64,000 nucleotides of DNA. Origin: Enchytraeus crypticus. Lineage: Eukaryota; Annelida; Clitellata; Enchytraeida; Enchytraeidae. The notes below the pieces were generated by a model. The model saw nothing but the letters and a program-made list of their open reading frames with translations, was not told the origin of the DNA and did not search any database. The stretch spans positions 1 through 64,000 of the forward strand of contig CAJHZI010000197.1 of the NCBI GenBank assembly GCA_905160935.1. Reading direction: 5' to 3'. Shown one piece after another: positions 20,931 through 31,160 of the stretch. Positions within the stretch are counted from its first letter, which is position 1. Each line of letters begins with the position of its first letter. A program made the position numbers and the translations under genes.

Positions 20931-21371
20931 GTAAAAATTTCTTAATATCTATGTTGTTACGGGAATGTCGATGTTTTACAATATCAATATTTTTATTATT
21001 TAACATCGGAAATATTAATATATACTAAAATTCTAACGCCGCATTGGTGATATTCTATAATTTATTTAATTAATATTTTGTGCCGATCTTTCTGTTATAA
21101 TGCTCGGTTATAACTAATTTAATTAATTTTTAAAGTATTTCTAGTTAATTTCTTTACTACATCTATTTACATTCCTCCATCTACCGAATGATAGGATATC
21201 TTTTAATAATGGTGGAATAAACTGCCAGTGTTGCAGAAAATGGCTTTATGGCATTTTTCACTTTTAATTTCTTTCAAATTTAACTTATATATTGCATTTA
21301 TAGGTAAATCATATTTCTTAACCAATGAATTAATCTGAAATCACTTTTATTGACTGGAAATTGATCAATAA
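20931..21371. other. AT-rich spacer, nothing recognised
   Basis: No gene or repeat family identified. Confidence 0.6.
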
Positions 21372-22765
21372 AATTATGATGATGATGAGATATCCATTCA
21401 GTCGAAGCCGACTCCTGGACACTTTATGAACTATCTGTCTCCATGTATCACGATTTCTTACCGCCTCCTTCAAATCCGCTATGCTGGTGTTGAGGTCAAA
21501 TTCTAAAGTATCAAGCCAACGCGTTCTTTAACGACCTTTCCTCCTTTTTCCACTGACATGTCCTAGCATAATTGATTTCTCAATTGAATTCGCTCACATG
21601 ACATGTCCAAAGTATCACAACCTTTGCTTTGTGATCATCCCTTCAAGAGAAATACTTGGTTTTATGAGATCTAGCACATCTCTATTGTTAACTTTAGCCG
21701 TCCACGGGACTCGTAACACGCGTCTCCAACACCAAAGCCAGAAAGCGTCGATTCTCTTCCTATCCGCCTTTTTTAGCGTCCAACTTTCGCATCCATAGGT
21801 AGCAATTGGGAAGACTATCGCATTGACTATCCTGCATTTGGTAACGAGGCTTATGTCTTTACTCTTCCAAATTTTCATCATGCCAGTCATCGCAGTGCGC
21901 CCCATTGCTATCCGCCGTTTTATCTCTGGTCTTGATTCTCCGTCACGGACAATTTTAGAACCAAGAAAGACGAAATCGTTGACTGTCTCAATATCTTCAT
22001 TGTCATTTCTGATTTTGGTTTCAGGAATATCGGTTGTCATGATCTTGGTTTTCCTAATGTTGAGGAACAAACCAGCTTTTTCGCTTTCTTCTTTAACCTT
22101 TAATATGAATTGTTCCAGACCCTCCCTGCTCTCCGCGAGGAGAGTGGTGTCATCCGCATACCTCAGGTCGTTGATGTTTCTCACTCCATCCAATTTTCAC
22201 ACCTACAGTTGATTAAATCATATCTGCCTTCCGCAATACTGCTTCTGCGTGCATATTAAATAAAGACGGCGACAAAATACAGCCTTGAAGCACACCTCTA
22301 TTGATTCCAAACCAATCTGTGTCTCCGTAAGAAGTCCTTACCTCTTGATTTTCATACAATGCTTTTATTAAGCGAATTATGTGTGATGGTATACCCATTT
22401 GATAGACATACCCACAGTTTGTTGTTTTCAACGCAATCGAAAGCCTTGCTGTAAACAATGAAACAAGGGTTTATTTTTTTTATATTCCCGTGATTTTTCC
22501 AAGATCCACCTCAAATTTGCAATGTGATCACGAGTGCCTCTACCACGACGGAAACCCGCGTGCACATATGGCATTTCACGATCTATGATTGTACTCATGC
22601 GTTGCTGAATAATTTTTAGAAGGATCTTGCTTGCGTGTGGTACTAAAGCGATCGTACGGTAGTTTGGAATCGCCCTTTTTCGGTATTGGTATGAAGACTG
22701 ACCGTTTCCAATCGCTTGGCCAAGATCCTGTTTCCCAGATCTTTCTACACAAGACTGTCAATGCT
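21372..22765 (-). mobile_element. RTE-like LINE fragment, RT to 3' end
   Basis: Minus strand: SDWKRSVFIPIPKKGD (22,710-22,660), a frameshifted finger region with CILSPSLFNMHAEAVLRKAD (22,280-22,220), then an open 192-codon stretch (22,193-21,615) carrying the catalytic LRYADDTTLLAESREGLEQF and the C-terminal ATYGCESWTLKKADRKRI and WLWCWRRVLRVPW. The C-terminal tail (RTRWLDTLEFDLNTSIADLK ... SRLRLNGYL) follows after a further frame change, ending in an ATC/ATG microsatellite at about 21,372-21,390. It has stops or frameshifts, and 5' parts are missing. Confidence 0.87.
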
Positions 22766-22991
22766 TGAATAAGTATAATATATAATTGTATATATTATAC
22801 TAATTTAATTTAAATCCATTAATAGATTCTTAATTATGATTAATTATCGTCCTATTTTCCTATCACTTTTACTAATAGAAAAATTATATTTTTCGTTCTA
22901 ACTAATAGCTACAGTTCAATCTTTCGGGAGTCATAAATACTCTGTTAAATATTCAAACTAGAATAGGTCAAAACTAGGATCTGGGAACCAG

Positions 22992-23455
22992 TGTAAAGGT
23001 CTCTAATGTTCATTAAATTACCATAATCCTAAAAACCTCGCCGTCGAATAGCTCTCTGAATTCATCGTAAAGGTTTCAATAGCGAAAACGTGTTTTAAAA
23101 TGAAATTAAATTTATGAAATAAAACACGAATTAAATAGTAGGCCTAGTTACAAGACAGTGCGCAATGAAACGAAAATATCCGATAGTTCTAACGCGCAAA
23201 ATACAGTAACTCGAGATACAATCTTAAATAAAATATTCCGATCGCAAACTTAACATATAGGCCAACGACTATACGCACAAATTCATATTTAAAAAATCCA
23301 ACGTTTAAATTTAAAGTAATGACTACAGAACTACTTTAGAAATTCCATCGTACAAACGTTTGTATTCTACGTTGGCACCTTTTACAACGTTATCTCTGTT
23401 GTCTTAAGTCTTCCTTTTACTACACTTAAGGTCTCCTCAATCTGCTCACAGGTCA
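22992..23455. mobile_element. Partial LTR, relative of the 13,205 solo LTR
   Basis: Starts TGTAAAGGTCTCTAATGTTC and follows the 13,205 LTR closely (for example ATAAAACACGAATTAAATAG and AGTAACTCGAGATACAATC), but stops after AAGGTCTCC where the palindromic satellite begins. No right end or target duplication. Confidence 0.85.
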
Positions 23456-23456
23456 A

Positions 23457-24440
23457 TCAGGTATGCACACATGCTCCAGGATTCACACATGCACACCTGA
23501 TCATACACAGATGTTTCTAGGATAATCACATTAACACAAGCTCAAAGGTACATACATGCACAAGGATGCACAAATGTTCAAGGGTACACACATGCATATA
23601 TGATAAGGGATGCACATTTGCATACATGTTGAAGGATGCCCACATCATTAAGGATGGACACATACACACGTGTTCAAGGACGCATATATTCGCAGTGTGA
23701 GTATATGCGTCCTTGAATATATTCACATTGTTAATATACAATATGCACCTTGAGCATGAGTGAATTTCACACATGCTCAAGGTGCATACATGCACACATA
23801 CTTGAGTATGTGTGTATGTATGCACCTTGAGCATGTGTGAAATTCACTTTGCATTTGGAATTTGCTTATGGAAGCACACACCATACATGATCAAGGGTGA
23901 ATACATGTACACATACTTGATGGACGTGTGTATACACTACACATACGTGTAGTGTATACACACGTCCATCAAGTGTGTATGTATGCACCTTGAGCATGTG
24001 TGAATTTCATACATGCTCAAGGTGCATACATGCACCCATACTTGAGTATGTGTGTATGTATGCACCTTGAGCATGTGTGAAATTCACTTTGCATGTGGAA
24101 TTTGCTTATGGAAGCACACACCATACATGATCAAGGGTGCATACATGCACACATACTTGATGGACGTGTGTATACACTACACGTATGTGTGCATGCAAGC
24201 ACCTTGAGCATGTGTGAAATTCACTTTGCATGTGGAATTTGCATGTGGAAGCACACATCAAGGAAGCACAAGATCAAGGGTGCACACATGCTCACTGACA
24301 CACACACATGGATTTATGATGAAGGATGCACACATGCACACGAATAAGGGTGCACACATGCACGCATTATCAAAAATGAACCAATGCAAAAAGATGCGCA
24401 AGTGTGAACACATACACAAGAATGCACACATTATCAAGAG
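23457..24440. repeat. Complex palindromic minisatellite of CACATGC / GGTGCA words
   Basis: Built from words such as GGTGCATACATGCACACAT, ACCTTGAGCATGTGTG and their reverse complements. A 240-bp unit repeats with few changes (for example 23,761 and 24,001 begin TGAATTTCA(C/T)ACATGCTCAA). Inverted pairs occur at 23,673-23,717 (16-bp arms, 13-bp spacer) and 23,915-23,974. Short frames (Cys/His-rich) are an effect of the repeat. The 5' end of the array cuts an LTR. Confidence 0.92.
23915..23974. repeat. Perfect palindrome in the satellite, 28-bp arms, 4-bp spacer
   Basis: ACTTGATGGACGTGTGTATA... at 23,915-23,942, spacer ATAC, exact reverse complement at 23,947-23,974. The next 240-bp unit carries the left arm only (24,155-24,182), which gives the state before the inversion. 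Confidence 0.95.
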
Positions 24441-24563
24441 TGTGGGCTTTGTATCTTAGGCTTCAGGATAGGACACTTAGAATACTTGAAGTAACCGCTT
24501 TAGGAAATGAACATATATATATATTCGACGATAGTCACGTGCTGTTCTTGTGTTCATTTTCAG

Positions 24564-24674
24564 GCTCATTCGTGCGTTGAGAAAGCCGGCATGATCAGCC
24601 TAGTTAAAATGAGAGAACTGGATTTAGATGAGGAATATTCATTACGTGGAGAGACATTACAGAAAGCCATTGAG
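24564..24674 (+). CDS. HDC: HDC-like exon 1 of those seen: PLP-stacking His segment
   Basis: Preceded by CATTTTCAG and followed by GTGACA. Encodes 37 residues in phase 0: [20 protein letters not shown], then [17 protein letters not shown]. The His in AHS corresponds to the residue that stacks on the PLP ring. SLVKM and LRGE.LQKAIE are close to vertebrate HDC. The preceding exon (ending in SDQ in this family) was not found in the window. Confidence 0.92.
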
Positions 24675-24828
24675 GTGACAAAACCATCTCTCTGTCTCAC
24701 TCTCACTTCAGCCTATATACAACAGTATTTCAAGCCAAGCCCAAAATTACAGGCAGTTGGCATGGATCATGGAAGTTGACTTAATAAACGTAACAGTCGT
24801 AATCATCATCTTCATATACTTTTAAAAG

Positions 24829-24900
24829 CAAAAAAGCTGGCAAAGCTACCGTTAACGTCAGTTTCCTCACTCTAAAGCGATGTCAGTGACGGGAGAGCCT
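24829..24900 (-). mobile_element. SINE fragment (tRNA family with GTTAACGTCAGTTTCC tail)
   Basis: Matches the 3' part of the SINE at 60,640-60,750 and, inverted, 40,745-40,890: AAGCT..CGTTAACGTCAGTTTCC TCACTC then GTCAGTGACGGG. The tRNA-like head is missing. Confidence 0.8.
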
Positions 24901-24904
24901 AGCT

Positions 24905-25111
24905 CAGGTGGATATTTCAGATCCTTCCTGAACTTATTTCGAATTTGGAACGTTCAGAATTTTGTTTAAGGATTTCAGAAATGAACGGTTTCCTGGGGTT
25001 TGAGCGGCAATGACTGGTCGTAATAGGGGCATGTTTGTCTAATTTGGAAGAAAATACGGAGCAAAATTGAGCTGAATATTCGGCAACAGTTGAAGACGGA
25101 TGAGAATACAA
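24905..25111 (-). mobile_element. LINE fragment (endonuclease-RT linker)
   Basis: Minus frame 25,111-24,917 has FSSKLDKHAPITT and PRKPFISEILKQ, a segment typical of the linker in CR1/L2-group LINEs. A cognate piece is at 48,480-48,780. It directly adjoins an (AT)n tract at 25,112-25,180. Confidence 0.75.
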
Positions 25112-25113
25112 AT

Positions 25114-25180
<67 letters not shown>
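25112..25180. repeat. (AT)n microsatellite
   Basis: About 34 uninterrupted AT units. Confidence 0.97.
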
Positions 25181-25183
<3 letters not shown>

Positions 25184-25412
25184 TCTTAAGAATCTAAATG
25201 ATAAATTCTCGTATACCTATCAAAAGAATACAGTAGGCAATTCATGCAAAGTAAGCAAAACAGGAAGTAGTAAGGCAATTTCATGTTTCAAGTTGGCAAC
25301 TTTTAATATAACAAGCAATATCGGACTATACTGCAAAATGCATTGTTTGTTTAACTTCTATGAGAATGTTGATTACTAATTTTACGGTGATTTTTAAAAA
25401 AAATTGCAACAG

Positions 25413-25445
25413 GAAGACAAGAAAATCGGACTCATACCATTTTAC
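25413..25445 (+). CDS. HDC: HDC-like 33-bp microexon
   Basis: Between TTGCAACAG and GTAAGT lie eleven codons, EDKKIGLIPFY, exactly the family segment between the QKAIE helix and the VCATLGTT strand (compare EDK..GL-P-). It is phase 0 on both sides and joins the neighbouring exons without gap or overlap. Confidence 0.9.
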
Positions 25446-25680
25446 GTAAGTTTTTTTATATTGGTATATATTGCTGTTCTACAAAATATATAAAATTATT
25501 ACTGATGTTTTAAGCGAAATGGAGTATATAGTGCATATTCACTCTCTATTGCAAATAATGTGCAAATTTTTTTGATTATAACGTTCACAGTGTTGAACAG
25601 CAAACATTGCAGCTTAGTTGATATTATAATTTACCATGCTTAAGAATAAAATGTCAAATTTCTTTTTATTAAATTAAACT

Positions 25681-26150
25681 CAAGCTAATGAAAGACGCCA
25701 AATTCATCCCGTCAGACACTATTGCACCTCAACATCGTCTACTTACTATCGATTTTCAACTTAATCTACAATCACAAAAGAAACCTTGCCGTGCTAAACT
25801 GAAACGCATCAAATGGTAGAAGCCACCAGAAAATAGGAAAAACCTGAGTTTCGTTTACTTACCCAGCTATACTCTCTTCGATGATATTGTAAACCAAATC
25901 CACAATATTACAGTTGAAACGGTTGGATACTAAAATCTTGAATGACGATTTCTTGACAAAGAAATCTAGTGATGGAGCGAACAGTCCATACCATGATCAA
26001 AGACAAGACACTGGCATACTATATCAGGCAGACCTCCTATGCGGAAGTTATTCAACAGCAATACAAGTTCCTAAGATCAACGACAAAACAAGCTGCTGAA
26101 TAAGGACAGTATTCTGTGGAATTAAACAAGAAGTTGGACACGCATCTACA
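25681..26150 (+). mobile_element. LINE fragment (endonuclease end and linker)
   Basis: Frame with LMKDAKFIPSDTIAPQHRLL and KRIKW, as in RTE-type elements after the endonuclease, followed by a broken linker to about 26,150. 5' and RT parts absent. Confidence 0.7.
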
Positions 26151-26245
26151 GCAAACAGTATCTTCGGCCTCCCAAACTCACGCCACCTCTCCAGTCAAGA
26201 GAGCAGTCAATTTAATACATTTATTTAATACATTTCTCAGTATAT

Positions 26246-26249
<4 letters not shown>
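26151..26249 (+). repeat. 99-bp direct repeat, left copy
   Basis: It is repeated at 29,739-29,837 with three substitutions in 99 bases, starting GCAAACAGTATCTTCGGCCT and ending TATATTTAA. The copies bracket the 3.5-kb block of two LINE pieces. Confidence 0.93.
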
Positions 26250-26280
<31 letters not shown>

Positions 26281-26440
26281 TTTTAATTAAATAAAGTCTT
26301 TTTTATCTTATTTTTTAGCCCAGGGCCCTTTACAGTCCAGGGCATTTAACTATAAAAAAATAAATAAATAAATAAATAAAAATAAATAAATAAATTTTAA
26401 AAAATAAAAAAGTAAAATAAAAATAATAATAATAATAATT
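26250..26440 (+). mobile_element. 3' end of a LINE plus AAT/TAAA microsatellites
   Basis: GCCCAGGGCCCTTTACAGTC followed by CAGGGCATT near 26,318-26,350 resembles the 3' end at 27,340-27,365 (CCCCAGGTTCTTTACACC, GGGG). It is flanked by (AAT)n at 26,248-26,278 and (TAAA)n at 26,360-26,400. Probably a severely 5'-truncated copy. Confidence 0.6.
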
Positions 26441-27365
26441 GCCGTTGCGTTGTCAGTTTGGTCCAAAAGCCTTACATCTAGTGCTCCACCTTCTACTTCA
26501 GTCAGTAACCAGAAATCATGGGACCGTCCTATAGTGGATCGGATTTACAACAGTCTGTTAGAATCCCAATCCAATGCAGTAGACAGAGCACGACTCCTAG
26601 CTGTATCAACAAAAAGAAGCAGTGACTGGCTTCACACTCTCCCTGTTGCTTCTTGTGGGTTTTTTTGAGACAATGAGGTGATTCGAGTAGCCGTTAGTTT
26701 CCGTTTAGGGGCGAAAACTTGCGAGCCTCACATGTGCCCCTGCGGTCATGAAGTCGACGCTTTAGGTCTCCACGGCCTCTCCTGCAAACGAAGCTCAGGT
26801 AGAATGTCTCGCCATCACAATTTAAATGACTTAATATGGCGAGCACTTTCAGGAGCAGGCATCCCTTCCTCTAAGGAACCAAGTGGGTTGTCCAAATCAG
26901 ACGGCAAGCGTCCGGACGGCATGACTTTAGTGCCCTGGTGCAACGGTAAATGTGCCGTATGGGACGTCACGGTCATTGACACTATGGCAAACGCCTACCT
27001 GAATACGACTTCAGTCACAGCCGGTGGAGCTGCTGTTCATGCCGCCTCTAGGAAGTTGGATAAATACCGTGATCTGTCCTCAGGATATGAAGTTGTTCCG
27101 GTGGCCATTGAAACCATGGGCCCGATGAATCCCGAAGGAGTTGACTTTATCAATGGCATAGGCAGACTTATCACAGAGCAAACCGGCGATAAGCGAGAGA
27201 CATCTTTTCTTTGGCAAAGGCTTTCCATGACTTTGCAAAGATTTCATGCAGTCTGCTTCAACAATTCTTTTAAGCCGATTGATGACCTCGAGTAGCCGGG
27301 CGGCGATTCAGCACGTATTGCTTGAATCGTTTTTATCAAACCCCAGGTTCTTTACACCGGGGTAA
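26441..27365 (+). mobile_element. LINE C-terminal region with CxCG zinc motif and PDG nuclease-like motif
   Basis: The frame 26,450-26,666 (VWSKSL, then VDRARLLAVSTKRSSDWLHT and LPVASCG) is followed after a frameshift/stop by an open 205-codon stretch (26,678-27,292). It has CEPHMCPCGHEVDALGLHGL, KRPDGMTLVPWCNGK, VWDVTVIDTMANAYLN, ASRKLDKY, and ends KRETSFLWQRLSMTLQRFHA. I recognise this as the C-terminal part of a widespread metazoan retroelement RT protein. The C-x-C-G...H...C pattern suggests a zinc finger, and RPDG..(W)D(V)T resembles a PD-(D/E)XK nuclease. That nuclease reading is my inference. An upstream piece of the same family is at 54,735-54,926. It ends in an AAT microsatellite. 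Confidence 0.8.
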
Positions 27366-27379
27366 AAAATTTAAAAAAA

Positions 27380-27610
27380 GAGATAATAATAATAATAACA
27401 ATAATAATAATAATAATAATAATAATCATAATAATCATAATAATCATAATATCATAATAATCCATAATAATCAATAATCATAATAATCATAATAATCATA
27501 ATAATCAAATAATCATAATAATCATAATAATCATAATAATCATAATAATCATAATAATCATAATAATAATCATAATAATAATCATAAATATAATCAATAA
27601 TAATAATTAG
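27380..27610. repeat. AAT / AATC microsatellite array
   Basis: (AAT)n passing into AATCATAATAATCATA-type arrays. It lies between the 3' ends of two oppositely oriented LINE pieces, so it may represent both tails. Confidence 0.95.
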
Positions 27611-27732
27611 AGTGCTACAGTCATCAATGACAACATCGAGCACTATTGAGACATAATCAAGCCGCGAGCAAAAGAAGGTCCAAAAACGGTGCAAATTCCA
27701 AAATCCAGATAATCAGTCCAAAGTAAAGGGAA

Positions 27733-29735
27733 TTAAAGAAAAGGAGGTTTAAGCGCAGATCGCTGCTCATGGACACTGGATGGAAAAGAGAGATGGAAAA
27801 GATAGGTCTTCAACTGCCTATGGAACTGATCATAGGACAGCAATGGCCGATGTGCTTCAAATGAAGATTTCCGAAGATTGGATGGAAGAGAATTCCAGAT
27901 CTGCGGTGCAGCATGCTGGAATGAACGATTAGATAGCTTAGAGCGCGAAGGTAAGCTAGGTCTTACAAGAGTAATTAATTTAGAAGACAGAGTAACAGCA
28001 GGCTGCATCATTTTAATCAAGTGAGACATAAAAGTTTGTCCAGGGATGGTGATGGACTTATAGGTTAACGAAGCTGTTTTGTAAATGATAGGCTCTTTAA
28101 TCTTTAGCCAGTGCAAAGACTTTAAAATGGGCGTAACATGTGAGTAATTGGAACTACAAAAAATTGCTCTCGCAAGAGAATTCTGAACAAACTGTAATCG
28201 ACTTATCTCACAGCCAGGGAGATTTAAAAGCAGGGAATTGCAGTAGTCCAATTTTGATTGCACAAGAGCAGCACCAGTTGTAGTGGCTGTTTCACGTGAC
28301 AAATATGGACGTATTCGACGAAGATCTCGGATATAAAAGAAACATGCTTGCGAAGTTTTAGTTGTGTGTTCGTGGAAGGTTAGGTGTTTATCAAGGATAA
28401 CACCGAGATTTCTCACAGAAGAAACAGGTGATATTGTAATACCCGAAGATAACGAAAGAGTTTCCCATTCAGCTTTAAAAGCTGTTGAGGTGTCCCAACC
28501 AACAAGAATTCAGTCTTAGATGGATTAAGTGCCAAAAAATTAGCAGACATCCAACAGGATATAGACTGAAAACTTTGTTGTAGGAGGGTTTCAGCATCAG
28601 AGTAGGAGTTAGGAGTGAAACAAGTGTACATTTGAGTGTCATCAGCATATAGTTCACGATCAATACAATGAGAAGAGATTAGTGAGCTTAAGGGTGTTGT
28701 ATAGAGATTGAAAGGGTAGGACCAAGAACGGAGCCTTGTGGCACACCATACTTTAAGTGGGAAGGCGAAGAGATATATTCCATCACTTTCACACTAAAAG
28801 AACGATCTGCCAGATAGGAGGAGAACCAATCAAGAACAATTCCACGAATACCGAACCAGGAAGAAAGACGTTCCAAAAGAATATTGTGATCAATGGTATC
28901 AAAAGCGGCCGAAAGATCAAGCATACATAATCCAGTTAAGCGTTGTGTGCACATGGCATTAACAATAGAATTGCACACAGTTTGAAGCACTGTTTCAGTT
29001 GAACGATGCTTAGTGTAAGCAGCTTGATGCTTATTAAATAGATCATTGTAAGAGAGATGAGTAGAAAGCCTCTGAAGAACAATTCTTTCAGTGAGTTTAG
29101 ATATGTATGACAGATTAGATATAGGCCTGTAATTTGACAATGATTCCTTATCCAGTGTGGGCTTTTGAGCAATGGAGTAATAACTGCAAGTTTAAAAGCG
29201 CAAGGAAATATGCCAGTAGAGAGAGAGAGAGAGAGATTAACAATCAATGTTAATACAGGAGCAAGTATGTGAATACACTTCTTTAAAAGAGAGGTTGGGA
29301 TAGGGTCCAAGTCACAGTGTTTGGCTGGAGAGTCTAAAATTAATTTAGTAATCTCTTCAATTGTAACTGGATTGAAATTAGAAAGCTCATCCTTAGAATG
29401 AGTCTCTATTGGAGTATCAGGAGTAGAGTTAGGAGCTGGAATGATAGATGCTCTAAGATTGCTTATCTTAGATAATCCACTTTATCTTAGATTTGAAAAT
29501 TGAAAATTGATATCGAAAATTGTTCAGGAAGTGACTCAAGAGGAGTAGAAGGAAGAGAAGGAGAAATAGATCTATCTAAAAGATCATTAACAGTTTTCCA
29601 TAATCTCTTGGCATTCACAGCCTTACTGACCAAAGAGGAGTAAAACTCTTTCTTATCATTAGCAATAGCAGTACGATAAATCGTGTGTTGCAAATTAGAA
29701 ACAGTTTTCCAAAAATTGCAAACATGACGCATCAT
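27733..29735 (-). mobile_element. L2-like LINE, minus strand, 5'-truncated
   Basis: Minus order: linker (29,735-29,487, KEFYSSLVSKAVNAKRLWKT), PIPTSLLKKCIHILAPVLTL with (GA/TC)n (29,310-29,200), YRPISNLSYISKLTERIVLQ (29,130-29,070), LCMLDLSAAFDTIDHN (28,930-28,880), YGVPQGSVLGPTLS (28,760-28,715), YADDTQMYT (around 28,655-28,625, frameshifted), then RNLGVILDKHLTFHEHTTKT to SFPSSVHEQ (28,416-27,733), open for 227 codons. It is the best-preserved L2-like copy in the window and the reference for 12,860-18,760 and 36,150-36,655. Frame changes near 28,700 and 29,150 make it inactive. Confidence 0.9.
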
Positions 29736-29738
29736 AGA

Positions 29739-29837
29739 GCAAACAGTATCTTCGGCCTCGCAAACTCACGCCACCTCTCCAGTCAAGATAGCTGTCAATT
29801 TAATACATTTATTTAATACATTTCTCAGTATATTTAA
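29739..29837 (+). repeat. 99-bp direct repeat, right copy
   Basis: Partner of 26,151-26,249, starting four bases after the end of the minus-strand L2-like LINE. 96 of 99 bases are identical. Confidence 0.93.
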
Positions 29838-30008
29838 ATTGTAAATAAGACTTATTCATTACAATGAATGTATCTTTCTGAATATCGTTTCTAGAAATAA
29901 CTCTATGTATTGTGAATTCTGCTTGTACAAATTATATTAGTTTATGAATTGTAATTAGTTTGATAAGTAGGCCTACTTTCGTTTCATCTATATTCCGCTT
30001 GCGTGCAG

Positions 30009-30170
30009 GTTTGTGGCACACTTGGAACAACCGCTGTCTGCTCATTCGATAGCATAGAGGAGTTGGGTAAGATTTGCAATAAGGAATCTATCTGGCTTCA
30101 TGTTGATGCTGCCTATGCCGGCAGCGCTTTTATCTGTCCTGAACACCAGCACCTTCTCAATGGCATTGAG
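30009..30170 (+). CDS. HDC: HDC-like exon: PLP-binding core ([12 protein letters not shown])
   Basis: Preceded by TGCGTGCAG, followed by GTACTA. 54 residues in phase 0, including [20 protein letters not shown] and [18 protein letters not shown]. The Thr of LGTT and the Asp of HVDAAYAG are the conserved residues contacting the cofactor (Asp pairs with the pyridine nitrogen). It ends NGIE, the usual end before the catalytic-lysine segment. Confidence 0.95.
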
Positions 30171-30660
30171 GTACTATTATGCATGCAGCCAATATAATAG
30201 TACATATAGGCTTTGTATGCCGACGTGTGAGACTTTTTAGATCAAACACATTGCATGCAACTGACACAGTGAAATCATTATATATGATCATGTATAATTT
30301 TAATTGTATATAATTAATATTTTTGTAGTTCTTCAATTAAATATAACTGTTGCTGTAGTTAAGCGAAATTAATCGTACATATTTCGCATATGAGTCGGTT
30401 CTAACACAATATTAAACATACACAACATATAAACTGAACGATAACTTTCTGTTATCGTTCCTATATTTTCGAAGTCTAATACTTCGCATTATGTAAAACG
30501 CCGGCCTGTAAAATTCTCTGATTATGATCATATTCTACGATCGTAGTTATATTTGGATTTTAAGTCTAATGTATTGACAGCATTGAAAGCTTAAATAACC
30601 ACATAAGACAAACGCAGTGGTTAGGGTGTAATCCCAAAAAGATTTTGGAATTGTGATTTT
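30171..30660. other. Intron sequence, nothing recognised
   Basis: AT-rich; no repeat family identified. Confidence 0.6.
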
Positions 30661-30905
30661 GCTTTGTAGGTTCACGATTTTCTAATACGATATGTTGACA
30701 TCATCTATTCATTAGGTTTCAACCGGAAGCATCGGTTGCTTAGTGGTAGGCTTTAGATCATGTGGTTCGGGGTTCGATTCTGGCTCGGGTCACGTTTTTT
30801 TTAAATTTGACTAAATTGTATTATAGGCTTCTTAGGAAAATAGTATCTTAAGGTTAGGGTAAACGGTAGGGGTGAGGGTTAGGGATTGCTAAAAAGTAAC
30901 ATTAA
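30661..30905 (+). mobile_element. tRNA-derived SINE with GGTTAGGG-type tail
   Basis: Head TTGCTTAGTGGTAGG (A-box-like) and GGGGTTCGATTCTGGC (B box) at 30,737-30,787. The body ends in GTTAGGGTAAACGGTAGGG and GAGGGTTAGGG. A second copy is at 49,730-49,990, and a weaker tail-like piece at 34,650-34,775. The 60-70 bp before the head are also shared (GATATGTTGACATCAT), so the element includes a 5' extension or the head is internal. Confidence 0.75.
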
Positions 30906-31160
30906 AATTGCTTTTTATAGTCTATTGAACAGTAAGAAGACCAGGGATATACATGTAGTTTAATTATGTAACCTAAACAACTTTCCACTGCCTTGTGGAT
31001 GACTCGGGAGAGTAAAAGGCTATGATGACTAGCCATCAGAAAATGGGCGGAAGAACTTTTGCTATCAAAGTCAACGGCCAGCTGGATAGAGATGGTGTCT
31101 CGAAAAAAACACCTGGCGAAAGGATTATTCGCCCACCGCTGTATTACGATATAGTATGTC

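Noticed and set aside
23457..24440. Regular repeats suggesting a CRISPR-like array
   Set aside because: Units are palindromic and contiguous with no unique spacers of constant length, and the context is a eukaryotic genome; it is a minisatellite.
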